Source: Methanobacteriota archaeon (GTDB taxonomy: Archaea; Thermoplasmatota; Poseidoniia; Poseidoniales; Poseidoniaceae). From it: a DNA stretch of 5,795 nucleotides. The notes under the pieces are model-generated. The model did not search any database, was not told the origin of the DNA, and saw only the letters and a program-made list of their open reading frames with translations. Positions 3,500-5,795 of the stretch are shown here, one piece after another. The stretch spans positions 1-5,795 of the forward strand of contig PBXF01000027.1 of the NCBI GenBank assembly GCA_002727515.1, given 5' to 3'. Every line of letters begins with the position of its first letter. The first letter of the stretch is position 1. The translations under genes and the position numbers were made by a program.

Positions 3500-5795
3500 T
3501 CAGAAAATTCCGATACTCATAGCATAAATTACAGTATCACTCAATATCCACAAAGATACTGGAATCATTGCCCAACCAAGTGCTTCTGCAAATGGTCCTG
3601 ACCCAAATGATCCAAACGCTCTAGAAATTGGACCGCCCCATGAAGCAACGAATCTTATTGAAAGAGTTAGTAATCCTGCCATCAAAACATAAATCATCAG
3701 GTAAAAGAATCCTATTAGGTAATTGAATCCTCCAGTAAGAATGACCGCAGCTACTCCTTGAGCGAGAATTGCTGGGTTTGCAAACCAGATGAACCATCCC
3801 ATCCAGAATCCAATTAACATGTCCCTTTCAAAATCTTCAACATCTCTCCAATTTCTAAATGTATCAGAAAATAATGAATGCAATTTACCAGATATCCAAG
3901 ATATTTCTTTCGGAGTTCCAACCAATGCGGCTCTTATCGCAGCAGAAACAAACCAAACCACTAATCCTAAGTCAAACCAAGTTCTGAAATCGTTATCTGC
4001 TGGAATGAATGCTAAAATTAGGCTAGTTATGTTTACCATAAGGAAACCCAATCCTCCAGCTAAAGCAACGCTTCCCCACAATGAACCTGGCATTAGCGCT
4101 TCCTCTGGTTTTTCATATGACTTTCTTGGTAAGGCCACTAGTAACATTGCCAGACCTGGCCCCCATAATAGACTTAGAATTGACCAAACAGATTGTTGTC
4201 CTCCGTAACCAATATTTTCAACAGCTTCGATTAAATCTTCAGAACTCGCTGAGCCTGGTTGCGAATAGGTAATGTGTCCTGATTTGTCGATAATTACTAT
4301 GGAATCAGAAACTCCATGAGGCATTCTATTTGCAAATCTACTCTCTCCATCGTCCATCAAAACAGGCCAAGATGAATTTGTGAGGGATGCTATTGTTTCT
4401 AAATCATCTAGTCTGGTATTTTCTCCTGTGATAATCTGGACTGCACTAACAGAACCATCCAGTCTGTCTACTGCGTTTTGTATTTGATTAGACTGGTCTA
4501 CGGCATTAATTGAGGCAGGAAGAGTTATTCCGATTATAACAGCATCTTTTCCATCAAGCAAATCATCTAAAGAAACAGATTCATTTCCTAGTTGTTGTAA
4601 AATGAATGATGGCGCTCTAGCATCATGTTCGACTATTTGGTCTCCTCCTAAATCAGGGATATTTGCTGCCAAAGGGAGCATTAGTATTGCAAAAATAACT
4701 AATGCGCCTATGATCTGTAATGGCAAAAGAATGCCTTGTCTAATCAAGAAAAATAGGTACGCTATTACTGCGAGGAATCCTGAAATTGAGAGCCAAATAA
4801 ATGCTGTAGCAAATGGCTCATCATCTCCATCTACTGCGAATCTTATTATTCCTTCATGGTCGCAAGGTGTATTGAAATTTTGACTATCTACCGTCTTTAG
4901 ACAAACAATGAGTACGTTATCTCCCTCAGGAAGTGCAACTTTACCAGTGAATACTTTGGCAGGTCTTCCCCAGTCATCTATTCTCTCAATATATTCACTG
5001 GTCGCAGTAAATCCTTCAGGTCTCATATCTTCGTCGAAAATCCTTTTTTCATCAGGCGCCACTGGCCCATAGATATTCATCGAGGTATAGTCTTGGTCCA
5101 GGTCATCGAATCCCCATGGTAGAGATGCCACAAATTGTATGTGGGCGATTCTAGCATCATCAACAGTTACTTCAACTTCAGGTGAAAATAAATCTCCCTC
5201 AAGAATAATCCCTCCACTGAATACTCCTGAACCACCCCATTCTAGGTTAATCACATAGGGACAATTGGTTGAAGCCTGCATTGAATATGATATAGAATCA
5301 CCAGGTAAAGCAGTTATATTTTCCATTTGTACTTCAGTAGACAAATTATGAGCGTCTCCAGAACTTTCGTAAACGAACTCTTGTGTAGAGGCGATATAGG
5401 TAAAGCTTCCAATTGTGACTGTTACATCTAGATTAACGGGGTTCTGAGTTCTACATTGCAACAATGGAAGACCAGTTCCTGCTTGTACCCAGGCGGAAAT
5501 GTATGTTGAAATGTTGAAAGTTCCACTGAAGCCCATCTCTAGAGGGGGTAGTGATATCGGGCCGATAGATGCTGGTTGTCCAGATCTAATCTCTACATTA
5601 CCCATAGATGCAGCTTGGTAATCTCGAGTTAGATTAACCTCGTTTTCAGCACCGGTTAAGTATACTCTGTGGTGATTGTTTATGTCCCATTCAACGAATC
5701 CCGGTTCATAGATGTCATCAGCAGCATTAACTGAATTTATCAAATAATGTGAACTTGGAAGAGCAAGTAAGAATAGAGAAATAATCACTATCCAT
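3500..5795 (-). CDS. Secreted/polytopic envelope protein with cysteine-less thioredoxin-like domain, 5' end at or beyond the window edge
   Basis: The frame runs from the right edge to a TGA at 3502-3500. Counting from a GTG at 5788 it has 762 residues. That start gives a signal h-region (VIISLFLLALPSS) with no preceding Lys or Arg, so the real start is probably just outside the window. Order: signal peptide with likely cleavage near SVNA (about 19-22); a beta-rich ectodomain (about 23-325) with four cysteines (112, 176, 296, 309) that could form two disulphides; membrane helices at about 328-349 and 352-374; a thioredoxin/AhpC-like domain (390-527: RAPSFILQQL, DAVIIGITLP, WPVLMDD, SDSIVIIDKSGHITYS); then roughly six to seven hydrophobic segments (534-554, 570-595, 604-623, 656-683, 686-715, 735-760). 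Positive charges (LIRQG, PRKSYEK, GTPKE...RNWRD) fit a topology with ectodomain and thioredoxin domain both outside. The thioredoxin domain has no cysteine, so it cannot do CXXC chemistry. Several N-glycosylation sequons (Asn52, 92, 148, 157, 402, 471) lie in outside regions. Function unknown; an envelope role is inferred. Confidence 0.82.
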   Translation of the reverse strand, partial: WIVIISLFLLALPSSHYLINSVNAADDIYEPGFVEWDINNHHRVYLTGAENEVNLTRDYQAASMGNVEIRSGQPASIGPISLPPLEMGFSGTFNISTYISAWVQAGTGLPLLQCRTQNPVNLDVTVTIGSFTYIASTQEFVYESSGDAHNLSTEVQMENITALPGDSISYSMQASTNCPYVINLEWGGSGVFSGGIILEGDLFSPEVEVTVDDARIAHIQFVASLPWGFDDLDQDYTSMNIYGPVAPDEKRIFDEDMRPEGFTATSEYIERIDDWGRPAKVFTGKVALPEGDNVLIVCLKTVDSQNFNTPCDHEGIIRFAVDGDDEPFATAFIWLSISGFLAVIAYLFFLIRQGILLPLQIIGALVIFAILMLPLAANIPDLGGDQIVEHDARAPSFILQQLGNESVSLDDLLDGKDAVIIGITLPASINAVDQSNQIQNAVDRLDGSVSAVQIITGENTRLDDLETIASLTNSSWPVLMDDGESRFANRMPHGVSDSIVIIDKSGHITYSQPGSASSEDLIEAVENIGYGGQQSVWSILSLLWGPGLAMLLVALPRKSYEKPEEALMPGSLWGSVALAGGLGFLMVNITSLILAFIPADNDFRTWFDLGLVVWFVSAAIRAALVGTPKEISWISGKLHSLFSDTFRNWRDVEDFERDMLIGFWMGWFIWFANPAILAQGVAAVILTGGFNYLIGFFYLMIYVLMAGLLTLSIRFVASWGGPISRAFGSFGSGPFAEALGWAMIPVSLWILSDTVIYAMSIGIF
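4208..4621 (-). other. Thioredoxin/peroxiredoxin-like domain lacking active-site cysteines
   Basis: This covers residues 390-527 of the envelope protein, counted from the GTG at 5788. The entry strand APSF.LQQLGNESVSLDDLLDGKDAVIIGI matches the AhpC/TSA/SCO1 pattern (APdF.L.d..G..vsL.dl.Gk.vvi.f). The place where a CXXC or peroxidatic Cys should follow reads TLPASINAVDQ. The rest of the fold is recognisable: helix QIQNAVDRLDG, strand SAVQIITG, WPVLMDDGESRFANRMPHGVS, strand DSIVIIDKSGHITYS and a final helix. No cysteine occurs anywhere in it. Confidence 0.65.

Noticed and set aside
3789..4883. Three + strand open frames (3789-4208, 4081-4272, 4602-4883)
   Set aside because: They are opposite the membrane and thioredoxin regions of the envelope protein; translations lack structure and starts lack signals.
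5793..5795. ATG at the right edge on the - strand as the envelope gene start
   Set aside because: It is in another frame and meets a stop after about 22 codons; the signal-peptide frame passes beside it.
1..5795. CRISPR array, insertion sequence, or defence or toxin-antitoxin cassette
   Set aside because: No regularly spaced repeats, terminal inverted repeats, transposase, nuclease-effector or small toxin pair was seen on either strand.

Overview
This window holds five protein-coding genes packed on both strands with very little spacer. It reads as a moderately AT-rich microbial chromosome. Hand counts give about 30% G+C in the first 480 bases and about 41% across 5041-5520. I saw no Shine-Dalgarno-like sequence next to the starts I inspected. 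The two genes with firm starts have AT-rich boxes about 25-27 bases upstream of the ATG, as expected for leaderless archaeal transcripts. The protein types (a W-rich N-terminal tag followed by Tudor-like and EF-hand modules, and a large secreted and polytopic protein with a thioredoxin-like insert) remind me of marine planktonic Euryarchaeota (Marine Group II/III, Poseidoniia-like). That assignment is inference, moderate confidence at best.

Layout, left to right. (1) 1-666 (+): the 3' part of a gene for an acidic, soluble, unrecognised protein. (2) About 777-1283 (+): a START/Bet v1-like (SRPBCC) ligand-binding protein. (3) 1302-2120 (-): a complete endonuclease VIII (nei), with all catalytic, H2TH and zinc-finger residues in place; its end converges on gene 2 with an 18-base gap. 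(4) 2121-2194: a short divergent promoter region. (5) 2195-3493 (+): a 432-residue multidomain protein with an N-terminal tag, two Tudor/Agenet-like barrels, a calmodulin-like EF-hand pair, an unassigned beta-rich segment and a C-terminal chromo-barrel closely resembling eukaryotic MRG15. (6) 3500-5795 (-): a large envelope protein, open at the right window edge, with a signal-peptide-like start, a beta-rich ectodomain, two membrane helices, an external thioredoxin-like domain lacking active-site cysteines, and a C-terminal bundle of membrane helices. Its stop lies 6 bases from that of gene 5.

The genes do not form an obvious pathway, and no operon is evident except possibly genes 1-2. Nei is base-excision repair of oxidised pyrimidines. 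It shares a promoter region with the Tudor/EF-hand protein, so co-regulation is possible but unproven. I found no mobile element, CRISPR array, RNA gene or toxin/defence cassette. The most unusual content is the eukaryote-like domain set in the 2195-3493 protein, with a nearly intact aromatic cage, followed by the cysteine-less thioredoxin fold in the envelope protein.
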